6,686 nt of DNA. Source: Deltaproteobacteria bacterium. Lineage in GTDB: Bacteria; Desulfobacterota; Binatia; DP-6. Shown one piece after another: positions 1-6,686 of this stretch. Position 1 is the first letter of the stretch. The number at the start of each line of letters is the position of its first letter. The stretch spans positions 1 to 6,686 of the forward strand of contig VBLA01000028.1 of the NCBI GenBank assembly GCA_005879245.1, in the 5' to 3' direction. The position numbers and the translations under genes are program-made. A model generated the notes under the pieces. The model had not been told where the DNA came from. It did not search any database and was given only the letters and a program-made list of their open reading frames with translations.

Positions 1-360
1 GCCGGCATGAACGGGAACCTCGATCTGAACGTGATGATGCCGGTCATCGCGCACGCCCTCCTCGAATCGATCGCGATCACGGCCGCCGCGGTGCGCGTTT
101 TCACCGCCAAGTGCGTGCGCGGTATCCGGGCGAACGTCGAGCGGTGCCGTCAGTACGCGGAGCTCACCGGCCAGCTCGTCACCGCCATCGCTCCCGTCGT
201 CGGCTACGACCGCGCCGCGGAGATCTACAAGAAGGCGGTGGCGCGCGATCTGCCGATCCGCCAGGTCCTTGCCGACGACGGCGTCCTGCCGCCCGCGGAG
301 ATCGACCGCCTCCTCGACCTCCACGCGCTCGCACGCGGAGGACGGGCGGGATCGCGATGA
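1..360 (+). CDS. Fumarase/aspartase superfamily lyase, C-terminal part (class II fumarate hydratase or aspartate ammonia-lyase)
   Basis: The reading frame is open from base 1, so the gene begins outside the window; 119 C-terminal residues are visible of a family usually about 460 long. The first visible residues, AGMNGNLDLNVMMPVIAHAL, match the conserved block that follows the active-site 'SS' loop in class II fumarases and aspartases. The later IGYD-like segment (VVGYDRAAEIYKKA) and the ending VLPPAEIDRLLD match the small C-terminal domain. Fumarase interconverts fumarate and malate; aspartase interconverts aspartate and fumarate plus ammonia. Both are cytoplasmic homotetramers. The catalytic loop that would help separate them lies upstream, so I leave the symbol blank. 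The usual terminal 'DPxxMT' motif is replaced by DLHALARGGRAGSR. The stop overlaps the start of the sppA-like gene, so the two are probably co-transcribed and translationally coupled. Confidence 0.88.
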   Translation, partial: AGMNGNLDLNVMMPVIAHALLESIAITAAAVRVFTAKCVRGIRANVERCRQYAELTGQLVTAIAPVVGYDRAAEIYKKAVARDLPIRQVLADDGVLPPAEIDRLLDLHALARGGRAGSR

Positions 361-1331
361 CGCGGGCGCTTCTCCTCCTGCTCGCGCTCGCTTCCGAGGG
401 ATGTATCGTGCCCCTGGGGAGCTTGGCCCTTCTCGGCGGTCGGCGTCCGCTCGAGGAGACGACGGTCGAGGGGACAGGCCGGGCAAAGGTGTTGCTCATC
501 GACATCTCGAACGTCATCACCGACACGCCGAGCAAGCGCGCCTTCGGGCTGGTCGAGGAGGAGAGCACGATCGAGCGCGTCGAATCGGAGCTGAAGCGGG
601 CCGACGACGACAAGCGCATCAAGGCGATCGTGCTCCGCATCAACAGTCCAGGCGGCGGCGTCACGGCGAGCGATGTGCTCTACAGCGACCTCGTTCGCTT
701 CAAGAGGAAGCACGACGTCCCGGTGGTCGCCGCCCTCGGCGACCTCGCCGCCTCGGGTGGCTACTACGTCGCCTGCGCCGCCGACCGCATCGTCGCCCAC
801 CCGACCACCGTGACGGGCTCGATCGGTGTCATCCTGATGAACCTGAATTTGGAGGGGCTACTTGCGAAAGTCGGGGTACGGAACGAGACCTTCAAGGCGG
901 GCGTGCACAAAGATCTCCTCTCGCCCTTCCGCGGGGCCACCCCCGAGGAGCGGCGGATCGTGCAGACGATCCTCGACAGCCTCCATGCCCGCTTCGTCAG
1001 CGTGGTGCGCGAGAACCGCCCGCGGCTCGATGAAGCGCGTGTCGCGGAGCTGACCGACGGGCGCATCTTCGACGCGTCGCAGGCCCTCGACGCCGGGCTG
1101 GTGGACGAGATCGGCGACCTGCCCGCGGCGATCGCGGCGGCCGAGGAGGCGGCGGGCGTGACGGAAGCGCGTGTCGTCATGTACCATCGGTCCGACGAGA
1201 CGCGTGAGAACATCTACTCCGCCGCGTTCGGGCTCCCGGCGCAGGTGAACATCCTCCCGCTCGACCTGGGAGCGCTCGCGGGGAGCGGGGCGCGGTTCAT
1301 GTACCTCTGGGCGCCGGGGCTCGGGGAGTGA
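357..1331 (+). CDS. sppA: Signal peptide peptidase SppA, short (single-domain) type
   Basis: A 324-residue S49-family serine protease. The family degrades cleaved signal peptides in the cytoplasmic membrane. The ATG at 357 overlaps the upstream stop (ATGA), with GGGCGGGA just upstream as a likely ribosome site; the frame stays open further upstream but only as a shadow of the previous gene. Residues 4-12 form a hydrophobic N-terminal segment, followed by Cys16 (LASEGC), which could be a lipoprotein cleavage site, although Glu at -2 is unusual. The protease domain has INSPGG (95-100), DLAASGGYY (129-137) with predicted nucleophile Ser133, VTGSIGV (152-158), and the general-base lysine Lys185 in HKD, placed as in the Bacillus SppA Ser-Lys dyad. 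It is single-domain, unlike the ~610-residue two-domain E. coli enzyme. The family assignment is strong; lipidation is uncertain. Confidence 0.95.
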   Translation: MTRALLLLLALASEGCIVPLGSLALLGGRRPLEETTVEGTGRAKVLLIDISNVITDTPSKRAFGLVEEESTIERVESELKRADDDKRIKAIVLRINSPGGGVTASDVLYSDLVRFKRKHDVPVVAALGDLAASGGYYVACAADRIVAHPTTVTGSIGVILMNLNLEGLLAKVGVRNETFKAGVHKDLLSPFRGATPEERRIVQTILDSLHARFVSVVRENRPRLDEARVAELTDGRIFDASQALDAGLVDEIGDLPAAIAAAEEAAGVTEARVVMYHRSDETRENIYSAAFGLPAQVNILPLDLGALAGSGARFMYLWAPGLGE

Positions 1332-1344
1332 AGCTGCGCGGCGA

Positions 1345-1458
1345 TCCGCGGGAGCGGGGCGCCGTCTCCGCTTCGATTCGCGCCGCCATGCGGTATTCCT
1401 CGATCGACCGCCGCGTTCGGCGCTCATAGGCGCTCCGACGGCGCCCCGCTCCCGCGGA
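1345..1458 (+). repeat. Hairpin repeat element, copy A, 13 bases past the sppA stop
   Basis: A 114-bp unit bounded by a perfect 22-bp inverted repeat: 1345-1366 (begins TCCGCGGGAGCGGGGC) pairs with 1437-1458 (ends GCCCCGCTCCCGCGGA). An inner GCGCCG/CGGCGC pair (1380-1385 with 1418-1423) could extend the hairpin, leaving a loop around 1388-1413. The inner 70 bases match the reverse complement of copy B (1601-1712) at 61 of 70 positions, with two perfectly conserved blocks (1367-1387 and 1414-1436) around a variable loop. There is no T-run after it, so it is not a standard rho-independent terminator. It carries no coding potential. It may be a REP- or MITE-like dispersed element or a structured 3' RNA; which of these cannot be told from one locus. 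Confidence 0.85.
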
Positions 1459-1600
1459 CCGCCGGGGCGCTGTCCAGGGCGGACCCGCGACGCGAGTACG
1501 CGGGACCGGGCCGCGGTCTCCGTTCGCGGTCTTCACTCCACGCGCGCCGCGCCGGCTGCAGCGTCGCCCGGCGCTCGCGGGTGCGACCGCGACGCCGCGT
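1459..1600. other. Spacer between the two repeat copies; no gene seen
   Basis: This 142-bp GC-rich stretch lies between the inverted copies. It contains a weaker hairpin, CGGACCCGCG (1480-1489) with CGCGGGACCG (1499-1508), which pairs at 9 of 10 positions around a 9-base loop. The bases from about 1499 to 1530 (GCGGGACCGGG..., then GTCTCCGTTCG) resemble the left end of copy A (GCGGGAGCGGGG..., then GTCTCCGCTTCG), so a decayed third copy is possible. Frames that remain open here give arginine- and proline-rich translations typical of GC-rich noise. Confidence 0.5.
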
Positions 1601-1712
1601 CGCGGGAGCCGGGGCACCGGCGGAGCGCCTATGAGCGCCGAACGAGTCGATCGATCGAGGAGGTCAGCGGGGCGGCGCGAATCGAAGCGGAGCCGGTGCC
1701 CCGGCTCCCGCG
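1601..1712 (-). repeat. Hairpin repeat element, copy B, 12 bases past the minus-strand gene's stop
   Basis: A 112-bp unit in inverted orientation relative to copy A. Its ends form a perfect 21-bp inverted repeat, 1601-1621 (begins CGCGGGAGCCGGGGCACC) with 1692-1712. Conserved inner blocks are 1622-1644 and 1671-1691, identical to the corresponding blocks of copy A. The terminal stem differs from copy A by an extra C:G pair and a G:C to A:T pair change, both present on each arm, so pairing is kept. Weak similarity continues outside the stem to a shared GCTGCG next to each gene's stop codon. Relative to the direction of the upstream gene, both copies have the same orientation, each sitting at the 3' end of a convergent gene. 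Confidence 0.85.
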
Positions 1713-1724
1713 GACCGCAGCCCC

Positions 1725-2117
1725 TCAGTGCACCGCCCGCCGCGAGGGCGCTGTCTCCTGCCCGTCGTAGCCGTGCGACAGGACGAAGTGGTACGCGGCG
1801 ACGCGGTCTCGGTCGGTCTCGGAGATGAGCTCGAACACGAACTCGTCCTCGACCTCGCCGGCCACCCCCTGCACGTAGGTGATGTCGCCCGGCACGACGA
1901 TGATCTCGCTGACGAGATTCTTCCCGCGAGTGAGCTGCACGATCAGGGCGTCGTCCCCCTCGGTGGCGAAGTGCCAGTGGAGATCTTCGGCGTCGTAGAC
2001 CACGATCTCCGGCGTGCCGGCGCGGAGTATGCAGTTCGCGTGGGCCTGGAGCCAGCTCCAGAAGCTCGAGAAGGAGAGCGTCGCGGTCGCGTGCTCGATG
2101 CGCTTCTGGGTTGCCAT
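1725..2117 (-). CDS. Conserved-looking hypothetical protein, 130 residues
   Basis: I do not recognise this protein. The translation has a normal globular composition, unlike the arginine/proline-rich shadow frames nearby, which supports a real gene. The start chosen is the ATG at 2117 (MATQKRIEHATATLSF); the frame runs on to 2264, but the extra residues are low-complexity and arginine-rich. No clear Shine-Dalgarno site precedes it. Visible features are an aromatic FWSWLQ helix (19-24), a single Cys29, a His pair in DLHWHF (45-50), alternating hydrophobic stretches suggesting beta strands (IVVYD 38-42, ALIVQL 57-62, EIIVVPGDITYVQ 71-83), and an acidic stretch, EVEDEF (88-93). There is no signal peptide or membrane segment, so it is likely cytoplasmic. 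It is convergent with sppA and divergent from the pyr operon, so it is probably transcribed alone. Function unknown. Confidence 0.72.
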   Translation of the reverse strand: MATQKRIEHATATLSFSSFWSWLQAHANCILRAGTPEIVVYDAEDLHWHFATEGDDALIVQLTRGKNLVSEIIVVPGDITYVQGVAGEVEDEFVFELISETDRDRVAAYHFVLSHGYDGQETAPSRRAVH

Positions 2118-2258
2118 GGTCAGCCATGGTAGCGCCGCGCCGTTGTAGTTGCCACTGTGCGACGGCGTCCCCGGAGGCCGAGCCACGCGCGGAGCACGAC
2201 GGGGAGGGCGACGTCGCGAGTCGACGCACGCCTCAACGCGGAACGTGCGGCCGCGCGG
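2118..2258. other. Divergent intergenic region, upstream part
   Basis: This stretch lies between the start of the minus-strand hypothetical gene and the pyr promoter region. It should hold the promoter of the minus-strand gene. A TACAAC hexamer on the minus strand (bases 2142-2147) could be a -10 site, but no convincing -35 partner is seen. Short open frames on both strands here have noise-like translations. I see no RNA gene or repeat. Confidence 0.4.
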
Positions 2259-2294
2259 TGTCAACTTGACAGCCGGATGGGAGCCGCGTAGGTA
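2259..2294 (+). promoter_or_regulatory. Possible pyr operon promoter with overlapping palindromic operator
   Basis: A perfect consensus -35 hexamer, TTGACA (2266-2271), is followed after 17 bases by TAGGTA (2289-2294), which is a poor -10 match. A start near 2301 would place the PyrR-binding hairpin about 18 bases into the transcript, as expected for a leader. The -35 is the right half of a perfect palindrome, TGTCAA-C-TTGACA (2259-2271), which could be a repressor site. AACTTGAC recurs at 2326-2333, inside the leader hairpin. The weak -10 keeps confidence low. Confidence 0.35.
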
Positions 2295-2318
2295 AAGCAG
2301 ACCTCTTCAGCTCCGTGC

Positions 2319-3017
<699 letters not shown>

Positions 3018-3031
3018 AGGGAGGGGCTGCG

Positions 3032-4021
3032 ATGGCGTTCACCCAGCGTCACCTGCTCGGGCTCGAGGGCGTGCCGGCCGACGAGATCACCGCCATTCTC
3101 GACACGGCGGCCTCGTTCAAGGAGATCTCGGAGCGCGATATCAAGAAGGTCCCCACGCTACGCGGCAAAACGGTGATCAACCTGTTTTACGAGGTGAGCA
3201 CGCGAACTCGCACCTCGTTCGAGATCGCCGCGAAACGCCTCTCGGCGGACACCATCAACATCAGCGCCTCCGCCTCGAGCACCTGCAAGGGCGAGACGCT
3301 GGCGGACACGGCGCGGAACCTCGAGGCGATGCGACCCGACGCGATCGTCGTCCGCCATCCCTCGTCCGGGGCCTGCCACCTCCTCGCCCGGCACCTGAGC
3401 TGCCCGATCCTCAATGCCGGCGACGGCTGTCACGAGCACCCGACCCAGGCGCTCCTCGATCTGCTGACGATCCGCGGACACCTCGGGCGCATCGCGGGGC
3501 TGACGGTCGCCATCGTGGGCGACATCCTCCACAGCCGCGTGGCGCGCTCGAACCTGCACGCGCTCCGCACGCTCGGCGCCACCGTCCGTCTGGTCGGGCC
3601 GCCGACCCTCGTGCCGCCCGAGCTCCGCGCCCTCGGCGCCGAGCTCCACACCCGGCTTGATGAGGGCGTGCGCGATGCGGACGTCATCATGATGCTCCGC
3701 ATCCAGCGTGAGCGGCAGGGCGCCAACTTCTTCCCCACGCTCGACGAGTACGCGCAGTACTTCTGCCTCACCGAGGAGGCCGTCCGGCTCGCGAAGCCGC
3801 AGGTCATCATCCTCCACCCCGGCCCGCTGAACCGCGGCCTCGAGATCGCGAGCGCCGTGGCGGACGGGCCGTACTCGGTCATCATGGATCAGGTGACGAA
3901 CGGGGTGGCCGTCCGCATGGCGCTCCTCTATCTCCTCATCGCGCGTAGCAAGGCGGAGGACGCACTCGAGCCGGAGGCGCTGGCCGAGCCGTCCCGGCGC
4001 CGTACCGGAGGACGGGGGTGA
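3032..4021 (+). CDS. pyrB: Aspartate carbamoyltransferase catalytic subunit
   Basis: 329 residues. The enzyme condenses carbamoyl phosphate with L-aspartate to carbamoyl aspartate, the committed step of UMP synthesis, in the cytoplasm as a catalytic trimer. The start ATG at 3032 has an excellent ribosome site, GGGAGGGG (3019-3026). Carbamoyl-phosphate residues are in STRTRTSFE (56-64), the mobile-loop Ser/Lys in SSTCKGET (82-89, Lys86), RHP (108-110) and EHPTQ (135-139). HSRVARS (167-173) and RIQRER (223-228, the aspartate-binding '240s' loop) follow, then HPGPLNRG (262-269). All are intact. No pyrI regulatory subunit is seen, so this is not the E. coli (class B) arrangement; adjacency to an active-looking pyrC suggests a possible ATCase-dihydroorotase complex as in Aquifex. 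The C-terminal ~25 residues, rich in Ala, Glu and Arg, extend past the usual core. The stop overlaps the pyrC start (GTGA). Confidence 0.97.
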   Translation: MAFTQRHLLGLEGVPADEITAILDTAASFKEISERDIKKVPTLRGKTVINLFYEVSTRTRTSFEIAAKRLSADTINISASASSTCKGETLADTARNLEAMRPDAIVVRHPSSGACHLLARHLSCPILNAGDGCHEHPTQALLDLLTIRGHLGRIAGLTVAIVGDILHSRVARSNLHALRTLGATVRLVGPPTLVPPELRALGAELHTRLDEGVRDADVIMMLRIQRERQGANFFPTLDEYAQYFCLTEEAVRLAKPQVIILHPGPLNRGLEIASAVADGPYSVIMDQVTNGVAVRMALLYLLIARSKAEDALEPEALAEPSRRRTGGRG

Positions 4022-5334
4022 GCCTGGCCGGGACGGTCATCGCGGGCGGAACGGTGGTCGATCCCGTCGCCGGGCGGGCAACGCTCGGCGACGTCGTCAT
4101 CAAGGACGGCCGGCTGGTCGGGGTGATGCGGTCGGGCGAGTGGAGTGCCGAAGGCACGACTGTAATAGACGCGCGCGGCCTCCTCGTCCTCCCCGGTCTG
4201 GTCGACATGCACGTGCACCTCCGCGAGCCGGGATTCGAGTACAAGGAGACGATCGCCACCGGGGTCCAGGCGGCGCTCGCGGGCGGCTTCACGTCGGTCG
4301 CCTGCATGGGCAACACGGAGCCGCCGAACGACAGCGCCGCCGTGACGCAGTACATCCTCGATCGGGCGCGGGTCGCGGACCGCACGCGCGTCTATCCGAT
4401 CGGCGCGCTCTCGCTCGGTCTCCGCGGTGAGCGGCTCGCCGAGATCGGCGAGATGCACCGCGCCGGCATCGTCGCCGTCTCGGACGACGGGCATCCCGTC
4501 ATGGACGCGGCGCTCATGCGCCGGGCGCTCGAGTACACCTGCATGTTCGGCATTCCCGTGATCGCCCACGAGCAGGACGAGCACCTCGCCGCGGGGGGCG
4601 TGATGCACGAGGGGGTGACGGCGCTCCGCCTCGGGCTGGGCGGCATCCCCGTCGCCGCCGAGGAGGTGATGGTGGCCCGCGACATCGCTCTCGTGCGCCT
4701 GACCGGCGGGCGGCTGCACGTCGCCCATGTCAGTAGCGCGCGGACGGTGGCGCTCCTGCGCGAGGCGAAGACGGCCGGCCTGCCGGTCACCGCCGAGGTG
4801 ACGCCGCATCACCTCTTCCTCACCGATGAGGCGGTGGCGGACTACGGCACGCACGCCAAGATGGCCCCTCCGCTTCGCACGCGGGCCGACGTGGAGGCGC
4901 TCCGTGCGGCGCTCGCCGACGGGACCATCGATGCGATCGCGACCGACCATGCGCCCCATCACCACGACGAGAAGGAGGTCGAGTTCGACCAGGCGGCGAA
5001 CGGCGTCGTCGGTCTGGAGACCGCCTTGCCGTTGGTGCTCCGGCTGGCGGGCGAGGGGGTGGCGGATCTTCCCACGCTGATCGCGCGGATGACCTGCGGG
5101 CCGGCGCGCATCCTCGGACTCCCGGCAGGCACCCTCGCCCCGGGGGCCCCGGCCGACCTGACGCTCGTCGATCCCGAGCGTCGCTGGCAGGTCGAGGCGC
5201 GCCACTTCCGCTCCAAGGGCCGCAACACGCCCTTCGAGGGATGGGAGATGGTGGGCCGCGTGCAGGCGGTGCTGGTCGGTGGCCGCCTCCTGTACGACGA
5301 GCGCCCGCAGGCGGCGGCGCTGCGGAGCGCGTGA
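4018..5334 (+). CDS. pyrC: Dihydroorotase, class I
   Basis: 438 residues. It cyclises carbamoyl aspartate to dihydroorotate, using zinc. The GTG start at 4018 overlaps the pyrB stop by 4 bases and has GGAGGA at 4007-4012, well spaced; the N-terminus [14 protein letters not shown] matches the family's first strand, supporting this start. Metal and active-site motifs are all present: [10 protein letters not shown] (63-72, His65 and His67), VSDDG (154-158), IAHE with His184, HVAHVSS with His237, and ATDHAPH (308-314) with Asp310, the catalytic base. [14 protein letters not shown] (397-410) is the usual C-terminal signature. The full metal set argues for an active enzyme and against an inactive PyrC-like scaffold of the Pseudomonas PyrC' kind. 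Class I length and motifs separate it from the ~345-residue E. coli class II enzyme. Other cyclic amidohydrolases (hydantoinase, allantoinase) share the fold, but operon context settles the role. Confidence 0.96.
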   Translation: MSLAGTVIAGGTVVDPVAGRATLGDVVIKDGRLVGVMRSGEWSAEGTTVIDARGLLVLPGLVDMHVHLREPGFEYKETIATGVQAALAGGFTSVACMGNTEPPNDSAAVTQYILDRARVADRTRVYPIGALSLGLRGERLAEIGEMHRAGIVAVSDDGHPVMDAALMRRALEYTCMFGIPVIAHEQDEHLAAGGVMHEGVTALRLGLGGIPVAAEEVMVARDIALVRLTGGRLHVAHVSSARTVALLREAKTAGLPVTAEVTPHHLFLTDEAVADYGTHAKMAPPLRTRADVEALRAALADGTIDAIATDHAPHHHDEKEVEFDQAANGVVGLETALPLVLRLAGEGVADLPTLIARMTCGPARILGLPAGTLAPGAPADLTLVDPERRWQVEARHFRSKGRNTPFEGWEMVGRVQAVLVGGRLLYDERPQAAALRSA

Positions 5335-6483
5335 ATGTCGGCGGCGTCCGCGCTGCTCGCCCTCGCCGACGGCGCGGTTTTCCGCGGCCGGGCCTTCGGT
5401 GCACTCGGCGAGGTCGTGGGCGAGCTCGTCTTCAACACCAGCATGACGGGCTACCAGGAGATCCTGACCGATCCCTCCTACGAGGGACAGCTCGTCGCCA
5501 TGACCTACCCGGAGATCGGCAACGTCGGCGTGAACCGGGAGGACGTCGAGTCGCGCCGTCCCTACGTGGGCGGCTTCGTCGTGCGCGAGTACCGCGAGGC
5601 TCCCTCGAGCTGGCGCGCGGAGGAGAGCCTCGGCGCCTACCTCGCGCGGCACGGCATTCCCGGCATCGAGGGCATCGATACCCGCGCGCTCGTGCGGCAC
5701 CTCCGCGACCGCGGGTCCCAGGAGGCGGTCGTCTCGAGCGTCGACCTCGATCCGAAGCGTCTCGTCCGGCGCGCCAAGGCGTCGCCGGGTCTGATCGGGC
5801 GCGACCTCGTGCGCGACGTCACGTGTGCCGAGCCGTACGAGTGGACGGAAGGTCCGTGGCAGCTGGGGCGCGGCTACGCGTCGGCGGAAGAGGCGGCTGC
5901 GGCGAGGGAGCGGCCACCCTTCCGCGTGGTCGCCTACGACTTCGGCATCAAGCTCAACATCCTCCGGAACCTCGTCGGCGCCGGCTGCCAGGTGCGGGTC
6001 GTGCCCGCGGCGACGCCCGCGCGCGAGGTCCTGGCCCTCCGGCCCGACGGCGTCTTCCTCTCGAACGGTCCCGGGGATCCGGACGCCGTCACGGGCGCCC
6101 GCGAGACGGTCGCCGAGCTCCTGGGTGAGGTACCGGTCTTCGGCATCTGCCTCGGTCACCAGATCATGGGCCTCGCCCTCGGCGGCCGTACCTACAAGCT
6201 CAAGTTCGGCCACCACGGCGGCAACCAGCCCGTCCAGGATCTCACCACCGGCAAGGTCGAGATCACGGCGCAGAACCACGGCTTCGCCGTCGACCCGGAG
6301 TCCCTCCGCGGCCGGGCCGAGGTGACGCACTTGAACCTGAACGACCGCACGGTCGAGGGCCTCGCGGTGAAGGGGCAGCCGACGTTCTCCGTCCAGTACC
6401 ACCCCGAAGCGTCGCCCGGGCCGCACGACGCCCGCTACCTCTTCCGCCGCTTCACCGAGCTGATGGAGCGCACGCGGCGGTGA
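5335..6483 (+). CDS. carA: Carbamoyl phosphate synthetase small (glutaminase) subunit
   Basis: 382 residues, the normal family length. It hydrolyses glutamine and passes ammonia to CarB for carbamoyl phosphate synthesis from bicarbonate and two ATP; the product feeds PyrB and arginine synthesis. The ATG directly follows the pyrC TGA with no spacer, and GGAG (5324-5327) lies 7 bases upstream within pyrC, implying translational coupling. The N-terminal CPSase domain shows [19 protein letters not shown] (31-49) and [18 protein letters not shown] (107-124). The class I glutamine amidotransferase domain has FLSNGPGDP (241-249), GICLGHQ with nucleophile Cys272, AQNHGFAVD (312-320), and [12 protein letters not shown] (354-365) with His356 and Glu358. 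The catalytic triad is complete. Placement of carA in a pyr operon suggests control by pyrimidines, although carbamoyl phosphate is also needed for arginine. Confidence 0.97.
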   Translation: MSAASALLALADGAVFRGRAFGALGEVVGELVFNTSMTGYQEILTDPSYEGQLVAMTYPEIGNVGVNREDVESRRPYVGGFVVREYREAPSSWRAEESLGAYLARHGIPGIEGIDTRALVRHLRDRGSQEAVVSSVDLDPKRLVRRAKASPGLIGRDLVRDVTCAEPYEWTEGPWQLGRGYASAEEAAAARERPPFRVVAYDFGIKLNILRNLVGAGCQVRVVPAATPAREVLALRPDGVFLSNGPGDPDAVTGARETVAELLGEVPVFGICLGHQIMGLALGGRTYKLKFGHHGGNQPVQDLTTGKVEITAQNHGFAVDPESLRGRAEVTHLNLNDRTVEGLAVKGQPTFSVQYHPEASPGPHDARYLFRRFTELMERTRR

Positions 6484-6493
6484 CCGTGCTCCG

Positions 6494-6512
6494 CGCCAGC
6501 GGCGCCCTGGCG
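6494..6512 (+). other. Small hairpin in the carA-carB gap
   Basis: CGCCAG (6494-6499) pairs perfectly with CTGGCG (6507-6512) around a 7-base loop in the 45-base gap between carA and carB. No T-run follows, so it is not an intrinsic terminator. It might limit read-through or influence carB translation, but short GC-rich stems arise easily by chance in this DNA. Confidence 0.35.
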
Positions 6513-6528
6513 GACGCGACCTAGGCAC

Positions 6529-6686
6529 ATGCCCCGGCGCACCGACATCCGCTCGATCCTGCTGATCGGCTCCGGCCCCATCGTGATCGGCCAGGCCTGC
6601 GAGTTCGACTACTCCGGCGCGCAAGCATGCAAGGCACTTCGGGAAGAAGGCTATCGCGTCATCCTCGTCAACTCGAATCCGGCGAC
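6529..6686 (+). CDS. carB: Carbamoyl phosphate synthetase large subunit, N-terminal fragment
   Basis: Only the first 52 codons (plus two bases) of a gene normally about 1,070 codons long are in the window; it runs off the right edge. The translation [20 protein letters not shown] continues with [20 protein letters not shown] and [12 protein letters not shown], the unmistakable N-terminus of CarB (pre-ATP-grasp domain, first half). CarB makes carboxyphosphate and then carbamoyl phosphate using ammonia tunnelled from CarA. The ATG at 6529 is the only in-frame start after a stop codon at 6481-6483, so the start is fixed. No good Shine-Dalgarno site precedes it (CGCGACCTAGGCAC), which is odd given the well-marked sites of pyrB and pyrC. 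Codons near the start include several A/T-ending ones (CAA, GCA, CTT, GAA, TAT). Confidence 0.96.
   Translation, partial: MPRRTDIRSILLIGSGPIVIGQACEFDYSGAQACKALREEGYRVILVNSNPA

Noticed and set aside
1345..1712. Integron attC sites at the 3' ends of the two convergent genes
   Set aside because: Size and gene-end placement fit loosely, but the ends lack GTTRRRY/RYYYAAC core sites, and the stems are near-perfect rather than carrying the extrahelical bases of attC.
1345..1712. CRISPR array or insertion sequence
   Set aside because: There are only two copies in inverted orientation, no regularly spaced direct repeats, no transposase frame and no clear target-site duplication.
1297..2229. 310-codon minus-strand frame across the repeat elements and the hypothetical gene
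   Set aside because: Translation is low-complexity Arg/Pro/Gly-rich, runs through both hairpin elements, and is in a different frame from the credible 130-residue protein.
3928..6624. 898-codon open frame on the minus strand, antisense to pyrC, carA and the start of carB
   Set aside because: Length is striking, but the translation is Arg/His/Ala/Gly-rich with no recognisable domain. It lies wholly opposite genes with intact conserved motifs; long antisense frames are expected in very GC-rich coding DNA.

Overview
The window is GC-rich bacterial DNA with dense, mostly co-directional genes. Gene content (a class II fumarase/aspartase, SppA, and a pyrR-pyrB-pyrC-carA-carB cluster) and the protein character fit a high-GC Gram-negative lineage of deltaproteobacterial type or a related uncultured phylum. 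This placement is an inference; nothing here identifies the taxon.

Layout. At the left edge is the 3' end of a fumarase/aspartase superfamily gene. It overlaps by 4 bases (ATGA) with a complete sppA-type signal peptide peptidase gene. After sppA there is a 393-base gene-free stretch (1332-1724) holding two inverted copies of a ~113-bp hairpin element. Each copy lies 12-13 bases past the stop codon of a convergent gene: sppA on the left, and an unrecognised 130-residue protein on the minus strand on the right. The stems of the two copies differ by paired compensatory changes.

The divergent region 2118-2450 carries the leader of the pyrimidine operon. It shows a possible promoter with a perfect TGTCAACTTGACA palindrome, a hairpin with the CNGNGA hexaloop typical of PyrR-binding RNAs, and a rho-independent terminator just before pyrR. 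The hexaloop/upper-stem bases are also complementary to the 5' arm of the terminator. Together these make a complete predicted PyrR attenuation switch.

The operon follows: pyrR (regulator), pyrB (aspartate carbamoyltransferase), pyrC (class I dihydroorotase), carA and the first 52 codons of carB (carbamoyl phosphate synthetase small and large subunits). The spacings are 14 bases, a 4-base overlap, direct abutment and 45 bases. These enzymes carry out the first three steps of UMP synthesis: glutamine, bicarbonate and ATP to carbamoyl phosphate, then carbamoyl aspartate, then dihydroorotate. All expected active-site motifs are present, so the operon looks functional. High UMP/UTP would let PyrR bind the leader and stop transcription ahead of the whole cluster.

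The most interesting parts are the twin 3'-flanking hairpin elements and the PyrR leader switch. The coding genes are otherwise ordinary.
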